A stretch of DNA of 64,000 nucleotides from Peromyscus leucopus (Eukaryota > Chordata > Mammalia > Rodentia > Cricetidae): assembly GCF_004664715.2 (NCBI RefSeq), contig NC_051063.1, positions 73,114,518 through 73,178,517 on the forward strand, given 5' to 3'. Numbering within the stretch: position 1 is the first letter of the stretch; the number at the start of each line of letters is the position of its first letter. Below are positions 10,216 to 21,828 of this stretch, piece after piece. The translations under genes and the position numbers were made by a program. The notes beneath the pieces are model-generated. The model saw only the letters and a program-made list of their open reading frames with translations, ran no database searches and was not told where the DNA came from.

Positions 10216-11044
10216 GCAGATACTAAGGCAAGTACTCAAGTACCTGAGCGGTAAGCAATGAAAGAAGACACCCCCCCCCCCGACCCCGCACGCTGATAAA
10301 CTCCCAGGTCCTTGAACAATGGACTGTTATCCTCCACTGGCCCAGACACCTGCGCACCCACTGCTTGCTCTCATTCACTCGCTGAGTCAGGAAGCCTTAA
10401 GTACACCACGGTGTGCTATGTTCTGGGAAATAGCCACACTCTGGGGCTTGCAAGCTCATTGCCTTTCAATGAAGCTTCCCCAGGGGCTACCATGGAGGTG
10501 AGGCCTGTGTGAGGATGGTGATGCAGGCAGGGAGAGGGTGATTTTATGCTTCTTAAGGTAAAGAAGGAAGGTAGGCCAACAGTGGAGTTGGGTCTTCAGG
10601 GACAAAACAGGTGCCCAGTAAACATTGGCGTGAATGCAGCCACACACAGGTGTACAGGTCAACTGAGCCAGTGAGACCGTTCCCTTCTTGGCCAGCCCCA
10701 GTTTTGACCTCTCCTCTCTTTCCCATGGCAGATCAGATGCAGAGTGGATGGAACACTCTGTGGGTGACAAAAGGCTTTTTTCCTGCTTCAGTTGGGATCT
10801 GTTCAAGCCTCTGCTGTGTCTGTCTTGAGCTCCTGGGTATTTAAATCACTCTCACTACCCAGATTCCTTGACCTCAAACTTGTCACTCTATGCAATGAGG
10901 CAGGAAAGCCCATGAGTTGGCATGGTCTCCCATCTCCTTCTGCAGTTTTGGAATCTTCTGGCAGGTCAGGGTAACTACAGTCTGGTCCAGCCATGGAGGT
11001 AACTAACACAGACTGCTTTCCAGTTTGGGTGTATCCAGCAAGGG
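10216..11044. other. No recognised feature
   Basis: Mixed unique DNA with an 11-C run at 10271-10281. ORFs here are short, overlap on both strands and lack any family resemblance. Confidence 0.5.
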
Positions 11045-11400
11045 GTTGCATCACTTACTCGCTGCTGGGACCAAATGTCTGACAGAAAATACAGAAAACC
11101 TTACTTTGGCTCACAGTTTGAGGTGATGCCATCATCTGCCGTGGTGGCGAGACGTGAGGGTCAACAGCTCCACCCTCGTGGGTACCTTGCCTCCTGACCC
11201 CCAAGCAGACAGGAAGCTAGAGACAAAACAGGAAGTGCTGTCTGTGAACCACAAGTCCCACCCCCAGTGATCCACCTCATCCAGCTAGATCTCACCTCCC
11301 AAAGCTTCCACAGCCTCCCAGAACAGCGCTGCCATCTGGGCACCAAGTGTTTAGACGTGAGCCCGTGAGAGATTTCACGTTCAGACAGTAGCTACAGTTG
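11045..11400 (-). mobile_element. Diverged rodent LTR-type repeat
   Basis: Words such as TTTGGCTCACAGTTTGAGGTGA, GATGCCATCATCTGCCGTGG and CACCTCCCAAAGCTTCCACAG are common in antisense MaLR-type LTR copies. Family not named with confidence. Confidence 0.4.
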
Positions 11401-14185
11401 TAGAATGCAGCCCTTCCAAGCTCACCATATGTATCAATAATGGGAGTTGTTATGACAAGTGTTATATATTATGTACCATAGCCAACTATTTAAGGCACCC
11501 TGGCAGTGGATAAGGTGGAGCAGACCACAATCCTGCCCCAGATGTAAGCTCCAAACAGCTCAGTGTGTGAGCCTTGCTCAAACAGTACTACCTTGGGGGT
11601 GCGGAGGCTTGGGCTCCTGAAGCCAACTGATTTTAGAAGCCAACTTAGAAGCCAAAGCCCTACCTTTGACAGATGGTGGGGACATCCTGAGGGGCCCTGC
11701 TTCTTCTCGGCCTGTGTGTTGTTTGCTTATCCTGGGAGTTTTGCCATCCACACCAGCCTGAGACTAGGGTCAGCAATAGAACAAGAAGGAAGTCAGAGCC
11801 CATTGCTCCTGCAGAGAGAAGCCTGCCCCGCCTTGTGGGGTCTGGGGCTGAGCAAGGAGGGTAAGGAGAGAGTAGGGGCTGGTCTTCTGGGCTAAGGAGG
11901 GAGATGAGGCAGGCCTGGAGCTGGGGCTCAGAGGACACCTTGAGAGGCTGCTGGGATGATGCCTGATTTGCTAACAAGGTCAGAGAAGACAGCACCAAGC
12001 CTGGGTGATTGACAAACAGCACTCAGAATTCACAGAAGGTCAAGGTCCCCGACTCTCCTGGCTCCCCAGACTGCCTGCCCTCCAACCTCAGGAAACTCCA
12101 ACTCCCCTTAACCACGGATGGAGCCTGCTAGGACTTCTTAGGGAGCCCCAGCGTGTGGTTCTGTGGCCGATCACATGAATGCATCATCTCAGGGCCATTT
12201 GGGGCATTGTCCTTCATGGACTCAAAGGTTAGCTGTAGATTCCACCTTGCAGCTGGCAACAGGGAGTACGGAAAACAGATGGAGCATCTCCCACCAGCAG
12301 GATGCTAATCCCCTGTGCACCCAGTGGACCAGGAAATGGCCGGCCATTTGTGCTGCCATCAACACGCAGTGATGCTGCCTCCAAGTTCACGTATCTTCAA
12401 TGCCATCCCCTAGTCAGGACTCCTTAGAGCAATTGGTCCAGGCAATTTCCAGGGTTGCAGGTAGCATGAGGAATGGGACAAGAGATGGATGTGTGGGGCT
12501 TTTTAGGGAGGGCTGTAAAGGGCCCTCCTGCATACTCATCCTGCCCTAGCCGCTGACATTGTTTCCATGTCCTCACGTCCTCTGCTGCTCAGAAAGCGCT
12601 GCCGGCCAGAGAGCTGAAGGAAATGGGAACAGAAAGTTACAGTGTAGCAAACTGTCCACTTCTGGGATCCCTGCTAAGTCTCAGTCCCACATCGCTTCTG
12701 TCCATTACTCTTGAGGCTGTTGATGACAGAAGCCAGGACCAATGCTTGTATCCATACGGCTTGATCTCCCGATTCTGTGATGTGCGGAAGGCTGTTTCAG
12801 AGGCATCTCCTCAACTTTCTTTCAGCTTATCTTATTCCACCTTCAGCCCAGTGCTAGAGGTGTAACCTCAGTGTTGCAGCCTCTTCTCTTCTGTCTATGG
12901 GTCTTAGAGATCCAGGTGTCCAATACTATAAGGTCTCCAAGATGAGTAAGCCCTCCCTAGCAGGATAACGGAGACCTGACTGTCTGCTCCCACCTGTAAC
13001 CTGAGAATGGATTCGTGTCTCTCTCTCTCCCTCTCCCCCCTCTCTGTTCACACTCCACACCAATGGGGCTCTGTAGCCTCCTATATGAGAACATATGCAT
13101 TGTCTCCCCAGGATCTTGAGGTATCATCTGGGGTACCCCAGATCCTCGTCATCTTAGAAGGTTATTTCTGGGAATATCCCACTTTATGCAGATATGCTTA
13201 CTAAGAGACCCTCTTTCCTAGCGAGTGTGAGGACAGCAGAGGACTGATTGTGGGAGATCACTCCCACTTTTTCCCCAGGGTACTCTTGAGGAGTGAGGGA
13301 TACGAGATTTAGATAGAAATACAGAGGAGAGAGAGACAGATAGAAACACAGGGTAGCCTCGGGAAGGCCTGAGTCAAAACCCACCAGCCCCTTCTGTCTC
13401 TTCTAAAGGGCTGTTTATAGAAATGCCAAGGGGTGGAGCAAAAGACCTCCCACTAGCACAGCCAAGTGCAGACCCTTCCAAACACCTGGTAACCATGCAT
13501 GTGGTCAATTCATCCCCTTATGCAGCCCTGCTAGGTAAAGCAAGCTCAGATCTCACTAGGAAACCTCTGTGGACACCAACAACTGACAAAGAATTTCTCT
13601 CTAGAACTTAAGTTTGTCTTAAGTAGAAAAACAAACACATCTCCTCGTCAAGTTAAGGCAGTTAAACAGTTGCACCTATTATCACAGACTAAGCTAAGAA
13701 TGGAGGGCATGCGGCTTGGGTGTGTAGGATTTTCAGCACCAAACTGCACGATAGCTTACTCTGTAGGTCCATCTTCACGGCTGATTATCACAGCATGGTT
13801 TTAGGAGTGTCGTTTTGGTACAATTATCCAGGCACCTCAGGCGTTGTCACAAAGGCGGAACTCGGTCCACAGCTCTCAGAGCACCTCTGCTTTGGATGTC
13901 TTCTGTGTTGCGTCCTTCCCGTTCTTTTCTCCTTTAAACTGAAGAATGGCCATTTCCTCATCTGCTAAGAGCTTACACTGGATCCATGTCGTCCGCCCGA
14001 ATCATGGTTTACGACCATGTGGAATCCGACCGGGGGAGCACAATTTGGAGATTCATTTTCTACTCAGCTTTCACTGGCTTTGCAATTGCATCTGACAGAA
14101 AATAGCGGTGTGGTATGAGATGGACTGAGCAAAGGAGACCGGTAGAGTCCGGCAGGAGGGAAGGTCTGTGTGGAGGTGACTTCAT
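11401..14185. other. Repeat-poor intergenic DNA, no gene found
   Basis: Nearly 2.8 kb without clear SINE/LINE. Overlapping open frames of up to about 120 codons exist on both strands but have no splice-site support, no recognisable domain and no start context I would trust. A CT-rich run lies at 13018-13042. Confidence 0.5.
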
Positions 14186-14220
14186 TTTTACTTTTATTTA
14201 TTTTATTTATTTTTATTTAG
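14186..14220. repeat. (TTTA)n low-complexity run
   Basis: TTTTATTTATTTTATTTATT and similar words, about 35 bases. Confidence 0.9.
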
Positions 14221-14585
14221 CTGGCATAGCATTGTGCTGACCTTCACGGTGCTAAGGAAATGACCGGAAGGACACAGGTAGTGGGTTCTGTGCTAACAAG
14301 GAGACATGTGGTACTTCTTTTTAAGTATCGGCTCCCCCTCCCTCTGATTGGAAGCCCTGAGCGAAAGCTGCTTTCTTCTCCATGGTTCCTGCTGGGTCTT
14401 CTGGTCCAGGCTCTAGAGGCAACCTGACAGAAGACATGAGCCCAGAGAGAGAAGCAGCCACATGCAGCACAGTGGAGCACAGCCCAGAAAAAACTTGAGA
14501 CCCTCAGGAACCTCCTTGAGCTGAGTTCTAGCAACTTCTCCCCGGGAATCAGGGTGGTGGTGGGTGGTACTTCGGAACACATGTG

Positions 14586-14586
<1 letters not shown>

Positions 14587-14627
<41 letters not shown>

Positions 14628-14670
14628 CACGCACGCACTCTCTCTCTCTCACACACACCTCATTCAACAT
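14587..14670. repeat. (GC)(CA)n(TC)n compound microsatellite
   Basis: A CACGCGCG lead-in, about 16 CA units, CACGCACGCACT, then (CT)6 and (CA)4. The alternating purine-pyrimidine lead-in could favour Z-DNA. Confidence 0.95.
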
Positions 14671-14924
14671 CAGCCATCTTTTAGGGTATTAAGTACAACT
14701 TGGGATAAGTTTCACCCTGTGCCGGGCACTGTGCACATTTCATTTTGCAAGTCTTTTTTTCCCCCTCCATGACCCTGTTAATGTTCTTCTCATTTTAAAG
14801 TTGAAGAGTTAAAGACATAGGAGGATTATTTATTCCAGGGCACACGGTTATGAGTAGAGATGTGGTCCCGGGCCGTCTGACTCTAGACCTCATACTTACG
14901 ACAGATATTGTTTGACAGTGTCTT

Positions 14925-15240
14925 AGCTTTTTGTCACCACGACGAACACTCGAGAGAAACAAAAATAGGTGGGTTTCATTCTAGCTCACTGGGAGAATTT
15001 AGTCTGTAGTCATTTGGCTCCATGTTGCTGGGCCTAAGGTCAGTCAAGACAGCATTGAGGGTGCTTACAGGACGCTAATCTGGCCCTGAGGCAGAGACAC
15101 AGATGAAGAAGCCTCCAGGGATACGATACCCTTCAAAGGCACGTCCTCAGACACCCACTTCCTCCAACCAGATCCCACATCCCAAAAATAACATCCATCC
15201 CTTAGGTCAGAGCCCTCAGCATCCTGTCACCACTTAGTGA
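14925..15240 (-). mobile_element. Diverged rodent LTR-type repeat
   Basis: Starts GTGTCTTAGCTTTTTGTCAC, the complement of the ..ctaagacag end seen in the MaLR LTR at 30728, followed by CACTTCCTCCAACCAGATCCC. Heavily degraded. Confidence 0.5.
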
Positions 15241-15293
15241 CTGGATTCACCACCTGGGGGCCAAGCCTTCGACATTGGAATGAAGAAGACATT

Positions 15294-15502
15294 TCTTTTC
15301 TTTGTTTCTTTCTTTGTTTCTTTGTTTGTTTGTTTGTTTCTTTCTTTCTTTCTTTCTTTGCGACAGGGTTCCTCTGTGTAACCTGGAGGAGCCTTTCCTA
15401 GAACTCACTCTATATCCCAGGCTGGCCTCGAACTCACAGAGCTCCACCTGCCTCTGCCTCCTGAGTGCTGGCATTAAAGGCGTATGCCACCATCACCCAG
15501 CC
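15294..15502 (-). mobile_element. B1 SINE with (TTTC/TTTG)n tail
   Basis: Antisense B1 body at about 15360-15502 (GCGACAGGGTTCCTCTGTG, AGGCTGGCCTCGAACTCACA, CATTAAAGGCGTATGCCACC), preceded by about 65 bases of TTTC/TTTG repeats grown from its A-rich tail. Confidence 0.92.
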
Positions 15503-15880
15503 AAGGAAGACATTTCTTACCCAAGCCTAAACAGACACTAACTTGGCTTTTTCTTCTGGGTTTGGGTAACACCAGGAATCAGCATTGGGCCGTTGCCCCA
15601 TTCTCACAAATGGTAGGGGTAGAAAAGAGACGTGGAAGAATTTGTCCAGTCTGCCCCACTGTGCACCAAATGATATCGCAAAGTGCAAGTTAAAACCCAG
15701 AGTCTCCCAAAACCTTAAGTATACTTTCAATTTACTTATGGGACTATTTTTTTTCTTTAAATTCTGCTCAGGAGTCAAGAAGCTGTCTTCTCTCAAAGGC
15801 TGACTTGCAAAAAGCTACCGTCACTCAGTCTCACTAGGCACAGAGTATTTTCGTAAAGATGTTTCTTTTCTTAAAACTAA
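15503..15880. other. No recognised feature
   Basis: Unique DNA; overlapping short open frames on both strands without support. Confidence 0.45.
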
Positions 15881-16990
15881 TAAAATAATTGGGTTGAATA
15901 TGTTCAATGCAGACCTTCCCCTACCAGTGAGCTCTTTTATGGCCACTGAAAAAGTCACTTTGGGGGGGGGGGCTCATTATCCCTCAAGAGCTTGTGCTGC
16001 TCATTTACATATGAAAGAGGAAGTTCATAAAAGCCCTTTCTTATTTTCTAATGTGGGTTCAAATCTGGGGCCATTATCATCCTATAGAAAGACCCAAATG
16101 GCATATGGATCATTCTGGAGAGAGGGGGGTGAGCGCCTTTTAAGAGAATTGTTTTAGTTTTTGCAGGAAATTAATCAGAGGGATGGGCTTTGTGGAGCAG
16201 GGAGCAAATCTAATCTGTCCTTTGTTCAAATTCGCCTCGCTCCAATTCCTAGCAATTGTACACAACATGCTCTTTTGTTCAGGAGACACTTGTTACATGC
16301 ATAATTAGAGACTGCGGTAGCTGTGTTTAAAGAAAAACTGTTTTCCAATGTAATGTGTGATCTTGATAATAGTATTTTCATCAAAGGTAGCAATTACATT
16401 CATTAAGCTGGGACTGGCGTGGAGGCGAGGAAATTAAGTGGGAAGTGAAGAAAGAGCTCCCCTCCCCCCCTTTTTTTTATCTCCTTCCCTTTATAAGTTG
16501 AAATGCACCATGGTGAGCTGTAACTGGGAAATACATAGTGAATATAAAAAATAAAGTCCCTTCTTAACCTCTCTGAATAATGACCCTGCAGATAGATATC
16601 CCAGGGACAGCCACTATGGATGCACTTTTCAAATTAAAGGGCTTTATTCTGTCTTAATTTCCAATGCAAGTTTTAAACGAGCCCAACATATGATTCAGAT
16701 CTTTAAAGGCTGCTGGGATCTTCAGGATGAATTCAATGTCCTTTTCACACATAAATTAGTAGTTCTGTGTCCTTAAAAAAAAAAAAATCACAACAAGGCA
16801 TAAATCAACCAGTTTAGGAGAGAAACAAGACCAGGCACCTCTTTCTAATTATGCCTTTAACTATTCATTAGGCTTCCTTGTATGTTCATTTTGAAGGTGT
16901 TGTAAATGATGTGAGTGCATCTGAGATGAAATGACAGTATTGGGGGTGGGGGGGTGGAAGCCATGAATATCTTTGAATGTGTATTGCTTC
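15881..16990. promoter_or_regulatory. Candidate conserved enhancer block(s)
   Basis: About 1.1 kb free of recognisable mobile elements, strongly AT-biased and packed with short words typical of deeply conserved noncoding DNA: SOX-like CCTTTGTT near 16219, homeodomain-like ATAATTAG near 16301, CAATTACATTCATTAAG near 16391, ATAAATTAG near 16751, CTAATTATGC near 16844, and ATTCATTAGG near 16863. No ORF of note. It lies 3' of Acadsb where mammals place Hmx3/Hmx2. Enhancer function is inference. Confidence 0.4.
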
Positions 16991-17001
16991 GAGAAAAGAC
17001 A

Positions 17002-17002
<1 letters not shown>

Positions 17003-17084
<82 letters not shown>

Positions 17085-17131
17085 TGTGTGTCTGTCTGTC
17101 CATCTGTCTGTCTGTCTGCCTGCCTGCCTCC
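17003..17131. repeat. (GT)n followed by (TCTG)n and (CCTG)n
   Basis: About 40 GT units with two GG interruptions, then TCTG/CCTG tetranucleotides to CCTGCCTGCC. Confidence 0.96.
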
Positions 17132-18732
17132 TCCATGCAGGCATTCTGTGACCTCACACTGCTAACAACTTGATTAAAAGTCCTGCTTTAAAAAAAAAAA
17201 TGACCTTGCAAGGTCTCAGAGGACACGGAGACCAGATTTCATTCAACAGGACAGGAAGATAGTGAGACACTCCTGGGGGAAGCAAACAGGCCCCCCACTT
17301 CTCAGCACCCTTGCTCCTGCCCATGTTTACCCTGAGAGGCATTCTGAGAACATGAAAGCCATCCACGGAAATCAGCTGAGGACTCCTCTTCTTTCCATGG
17401 TGTGTGCACAGCTCTGTGGCAAGGATTGTCCTCTCTGGGTCAACTGATCCACACGCCATGCTCATCACCTCAGAGTGGAAATAAAGTACTTAGACGACAC
17501 CCAACACTTCTGGTGACTGCACAGAGGCCTTGGTGGCCAACCCATATCCAAGTGGGAGGGGATTTTACTCCCTAAGGGAGTTCTATAATTTGAGGAAGAG
17601 TGGAATTTCTGAAGTTATTCAGATTTACCCTCTAACCCACTCACTGGCAGTTGAATTGACTTTAGGGGATAAGAACACTGAACGAGGGTCGGGAGACGCA
17701 CCTGGTGGTGCAGGCCCAGCTGCTCCTTACTGATGGCTCCGTCCGAGCCTGGTAATTTATGTTTTACCGCAATCCTTTGAGGTGGGTGTCAGCACTGCCC
17801 TCACACCCACTTTGCATTGTGGGAAATCAAACTTTACAGAGACTCAGGCAAGTAGCCACTGCTGTGGTCAGAATATTTTCATTCTTCCAAAGCCATAGAC
17901 TGAAGCCTTGATCCCATGGCATAATGAGATGACATCACTGGGGAATGATTAAATCATGAGGGTCTTACCCTCAAGCATGGGATTATTATCATTAGAAAAG
18001 AAGTCTGGGGGAGCTCTCATGTAACGAACCCTCAACCACACAGGTTTCCTCAGTACCTGTTCTTAGCTATTCGGGATGCTGATATGGGCAGGGAATGGAG
18101 AAAAAGAGAATTCTTTCTCTTGCACCCCAAGCTCAGGATTCTGACTTTTTTTTTCTTCCTAAATTCTAATTTTTTTTTTCAGCTAGGAAAAATATGTGTG
18201 ATCTTATTTTACAGGTCTCACAGTCTACCTGACTTTTTTCTCCCCAAATGCCCTGTGTTTTGTCTTTCTCCTCCTGAGTCGCTCTGCCCTCCCAGCGCAC
18301 AGTGAATGATGCACAGCAGAGGCCGAGTTCTCCACCACTCTCTAGTATGTCCTGCTTTCGGCAGCCGCCTCTCCAGTGAGGGCAACTGGGAATCTTCCTT
18401 TTGGATGTCTTTCTTGCTTTCCAGTGTTGCTGCATGTTTCTAAGCTGGATGTTGCATCTTGTTTTCTAAGGTTGCTCCTTTGCCTTTTCTTAAGATTTTG
18501 GGTGCCCTTCTACCCACATTTGAAGCTCCTGGCCTTATTTCATCTTTCCTCTGTTAAGAAAAAAAAAAAGAAGTTGGACTATTTTCCTAGGTTCACCTTC
18601 AGAGGACACCAGATGTCTTTAGGGACAAGCTGGTAGGGAAGGAATAGTGAGTGCTTCCACATCCTTTCTGGTCTTGAACCTAAACACTAGTCTGGGAAAC
18701 AGGAGTGTACTTCTGCCAAACGTTCTCGCGCG

Positions 18733-18733
<1 letters not shown>
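17132..18733. other. Mostly unique DNA, no gene
   Basis: No coding signal. A segment at about 17870-18010 (GAATATTTTCATTCTTCCAAAG, ATGGCATAATGAGATGACATC) resembles an old LTR/MaLR piece, too diverged to name. T-runs at 18147 and 18170, A-run at 18558. Confidence 0.45.

Positions 18734-18786
<53 letters not shown>
18734..18786. repeat. (GT)n microsatellite
   Basis: About 25 GT units after CGCGCGCATG. Confidence 0.97.
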
Positions 18787-18787
<1 letters not shown>

Positions 18788-18885
18788 CTTATTCACACAC
18801 CAGAACTCACCAGGATGGTACCCAGTTCCGAAGCTTTCCTTATGTCAGGAGTTTCCCCCATCCCCTGCCCTTTCCCACTAAGAAA

Positions 18886-19018
18886 GGGTCTCACCATGTA
18901 ACTCTGGCTGGCCCAGAGCTCACTCACTAAATAGACCAGGCTGGTCTCAAACTCAGAGATGTACCTGCCTCTGCCTCCCAAGGTCTGGGAGTGAAGGAGT
19001 GTACTACCTTGCCCGGCA
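18886..19018 (-). mobile_element. B1 SINE
   Basis: AGAAAGGGTCTCACCATGTA, AGACCAGGCTGGTCTCAAAC and ACTACCTTGCCCGGC. Confidence 0.85.
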
Positions 19019-19054
19019 GAAGCCAATTCTTAAGTCAGGAAAGAGCAACCTATA

Positions 19055-19973
19055 TGAAGATTCAGCAACAAAGGCATTTAAGAAATACAGCCTTTTAATT
19101 AATTAATCAATTAGAAGCTTCATCCACATCAACTAACATTTATGGTACTAGAATATTCTTGGTAGCATCACATGCTGCCAGAGAGAAGGTAATCATCAGC
19201 TTCACCCAGTTACAAATCCTGCAACCTACAACAGAGACCTACCTATATATAATGGTGTAACAGCGGCACACATGTTATGGGAGTAACCAACCACTTTTTG
19301 ATTGGATTTAAGGGCACTCTATGAGATGAAACCCATTCCTTATACTGCTACTGTAGCCAAAATTAAATAGGTCAAGGGCCTATGGGAAAACTACTACTTT
19401 TATTCTACAAAAGGAACATTCCGACCTACCCATATAGATTAATGCCTGCAGGGCTCAGCCATCATCAGAAAAATTTCCTCTTGCAGTACATGAAAACTAA
19501 CACAGAAACCCACAACTAGACAATGTAGAGAGAATGAAAGGCTTTGGAGCATTCATCTCTAAATAGGATGCCTTTATTAAATCCCTCCCCTCAGAGCTCA
19601 GGGATCTATGGGGAAGAGGATTCAGAAAGACTGTAAGAGCTAGAGGTGGTGGATGACACCAAATAAACAGCATCCCTCAGACACAGCAGGACTGACACAC
19701 ACATGAACTTACAGAGACTGTGGCAGCATGAATGAGACCCGCACGAGTTCAAACCAGAGGAAATCCCAGCACTGAGAAGGCACAGTGGTCCCACTCCCAA
19801 CCAAGACAAAGTCCCACTCCTAACAAAGAAGCTGTTTGCAATGGATGCCTGATGAGAAAAGGAAAATCAGTCCCCCTCAATGGAGTGTCACTGTGTGTAT
19901 CCACCACACCTCAGGGCAGGCCCCATGCCTCTGCCCAGGAGTGTTGGCTAGTGCAAAATGGACTCCATGTTTA

Positions 19974-20015
<42 letters not shown>

Positions 20016-20222
20016 CTTTTTGTTTTGTTTTGATGTTTTTTTTTGTATTATTAATTTTCTTTTTAGTCTGTCTGTTGATTTTTGTTGTTGTTTTTCTTTT
20101 TTTTTTCTTTCTTTTTGATAGATAAAGATCATGAAGTTGGGTGGATAGGGAGGTGGGGAGGATCTAGAGAAGTTGGATAAGGAAAATAATATGATCAAAA
20201 TATATTGTATGAAAAAATATTT
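19055..20222 (+). mobile_element. L1 (Lx-type) 3' UTR, 5'-truncated
   Basis: Contains Lx 3' UTR words (ATGTTATGGGAGTAACCAAC, GATTGGATTTAAGGGCACTC, CTCAGCCATCATCAGAAAAA, CCTCAGGGCAGGCCCCATGC), a purine-rich GGGAGGTGGGGAGGATC, and terminal AAAATATATTGTATG. A (GT)n array of about 19 units lies within it at 19975-20012. No ORF remains. Confidence 0.85.
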
Positions 20223-20225
20223 TTA

Positions 20226-20440
20226 GGGACTAGAGAGGTGGCTCAGTGGTTAAGAGCTCTTGCTACTTTTCTAGAGGACCCAGATTTGATTCCCAGAACC
20301 CATGTGGTGGCTCACAATCTTCTGTAATTCCAGTCCTAGGAGGAATCTGATGCCCTCTTCTGGCCTGTATGGGAACTGCATGCACATATCGTACAGACAT
20401 ACATTCAGGCAAACACTCATACACATAAAATAAATAAATA
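20226..20440 (+). mobile_element. B3 SINE
   Basis: GGGACTAGAGAGGTGGCTCA head, CAGAACCCATGTGGTGGCTC, TGATGCCCTCTTCTGGCC, and an AATAAATAAATA tail; inserted just after the L1 3' end. Confidence 0.9.
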
Positions 20441-20632
20441 CATAGAATCTCAAAAAGCATGCTATGATCTAATTATTTCACTACTAAGTATTTACAAGGA
20501 GAAATAGCATATGACCATACCAGACTCCTACTTGTGCCTAAACAGAATTAGGAAAACTTTAAATAAAGTTTTTTAAATGCTGCAACAAGGGCCTTTAAGA
20601 AATATAGCTTTTAAGTTAACTATTTAATTTTT

Positions 20633-20797
20633 TTTTTTTTTTTTTTTTTTGGTTTTTCGAGACAGGGTTTCTCTGTGTAGCTTTGCGCCTTTCCTGGAGC
20701 TCACTTGGTAGCCCAGGCTGGCCTCGAACTCACAGAGATCCGCCTGGCTCTGCCTCCCGAGTGCTGGGATTAAAGGCGTGCGCCACCAACGCCCGGC
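20633..20797 (-). mobile_element. Young B1 SINE with 22-bp TSD
   Basis: Poly(T), then TTTTTCGAGACAGGGTTTCTC, CTTTGCGCCTTTCCTGGAGC and GGCGTGCGCCACCAACGCCC. It is bounded by a direct repeat beginning TTAAGTTAACTATTTAA at 20611 and 20798. Near-consensus sequence and intact TSD indicate recent insertion; the GCGCCTTTCCTGGA variant is the same as in the B1 inside the L1. Confidence 0.95.
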
Positions 20798-20818
20798 TTA
20801 AGTTAACTATTTAATTTT

Positions 20819-20999
20819 TAACAGATTTATTTTATGAGTGTTTTGCTTGCATGTATGTCTATGCACCATGTCCCTGGTGCCTGAGGGGGTCAGGAAATGG
20901 CATTGGATCCATTGGAACTGGAGTTACAGACAGTTTTAAGCAAAGGTCCTCTGCAAAAGCAATAAGTGCTTTTAGCCACTGAGCCATTGCTCCATCCCC
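20819..20999 (-). mobile_element. B3 SINE
   Basis: ACAGATTTATTTTATGAGTG, CATTGGAACTGGAGTTACAG, GCCACTGAGCCATTGCTCCA. Confidence 0.85.
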
Positions 21000-21194
21000 T
21001 AATTAATAAGGTAGTAAATTAATTAACCTTTTAGAAAAGAAGAAAGTCTGTCTCCAAAACAGTAGGAGATGCATTGGTAATGCAAGAGCCACCAGCCATG
21101 ACTTAAAAAAATAAGACAGAAGTTTTAGATGCCACACACACACACCATATACACAGAGTTGCAGCATGAATCCTAATTGATCTTAATAAAAACC

Positions 21195-21485
21195 CTGTGC
21201 CAGATATTGGGGTAAGTGCTGAAAGATCAGAGAGACAAAGGAACAAGCCATAGACACCTCTCACCTCACCAACTCCTCAGCAGAAAAAGAAGGAGTTCCT
21301 CTCTCCTCCTGCCTTATATTGCTTTTCTCCACTCAGCCATATCACTTCCTGTCTCAACCTCCCTAGTGGTGGGATTAAACGCATGTGCTACCACTGCCTG
21401 GCCTCTATGGCTAACTAGTGGCTGGCTCTGCCCTCCAATCTTCAGACGAGTTTTATTTGTTAGATCATACACAAACTGTCACTAC
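21195..21485. mobile_element. Composite rodent SINE-like repeat with B1-like core
   Basis: TCACTTCCTGTCTCAACCTC and CTAGTGGTGGGATTAAACGC (B1-like), then TGGCTGGCTCTGCCCTCC. This arrangement recurs in rodent genomes but I cannot name it. Confidence 0.45.
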
Positions 21486-21828
21486 ACAGAGTCTTCCCCA
21501 TTACCAGCTCCACCACCTATCAGACTGATGAGCCTCCATGGTCACATTAGTGTCAACACTTGGTGGTGAATGTCCTGTGGGCTTGGACAAGTGAATGAGT
21601 CATCATTACAGCATTTCACAAAACAGTTTATTCTGTGTCCCACCAGCTCATCTTTCTCTCCCTTAACTCCCGGAAACCACTAGTGTCTTCTCCACCTTTA
21701 TAATTCTGCCTTTTCCAGAATGTCATTGAGATTAATTCCAATCCTATGCTGCCTTTCAATAGCTCCTTCCGGATGGTACTCTGCATTTATTTTGCTTTAT
21801 TATGTCTTTTCACAGATTGGTGGTTCTT

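Noticed and set aside
10456..10806. 116-codon minus-strand frame
   Set aside because: No recognisable family, competing frames on both strands, no homologous exon structure; treated as chance.
11563..12022. Overlapping open frames of 110 (plus) and 120 (minus) codons
   Set aside because: Opposite-strand open frames over the same GC-balanced DNA, no domain, no splice or promoter context; chance ORFs.
14244..14670. Minus-strand 128- and 85-codon frames running through (GT)n
   Set aside because: Length comes from the microsatellite, which is open in several frames (VCVCVC); no other coding feature.
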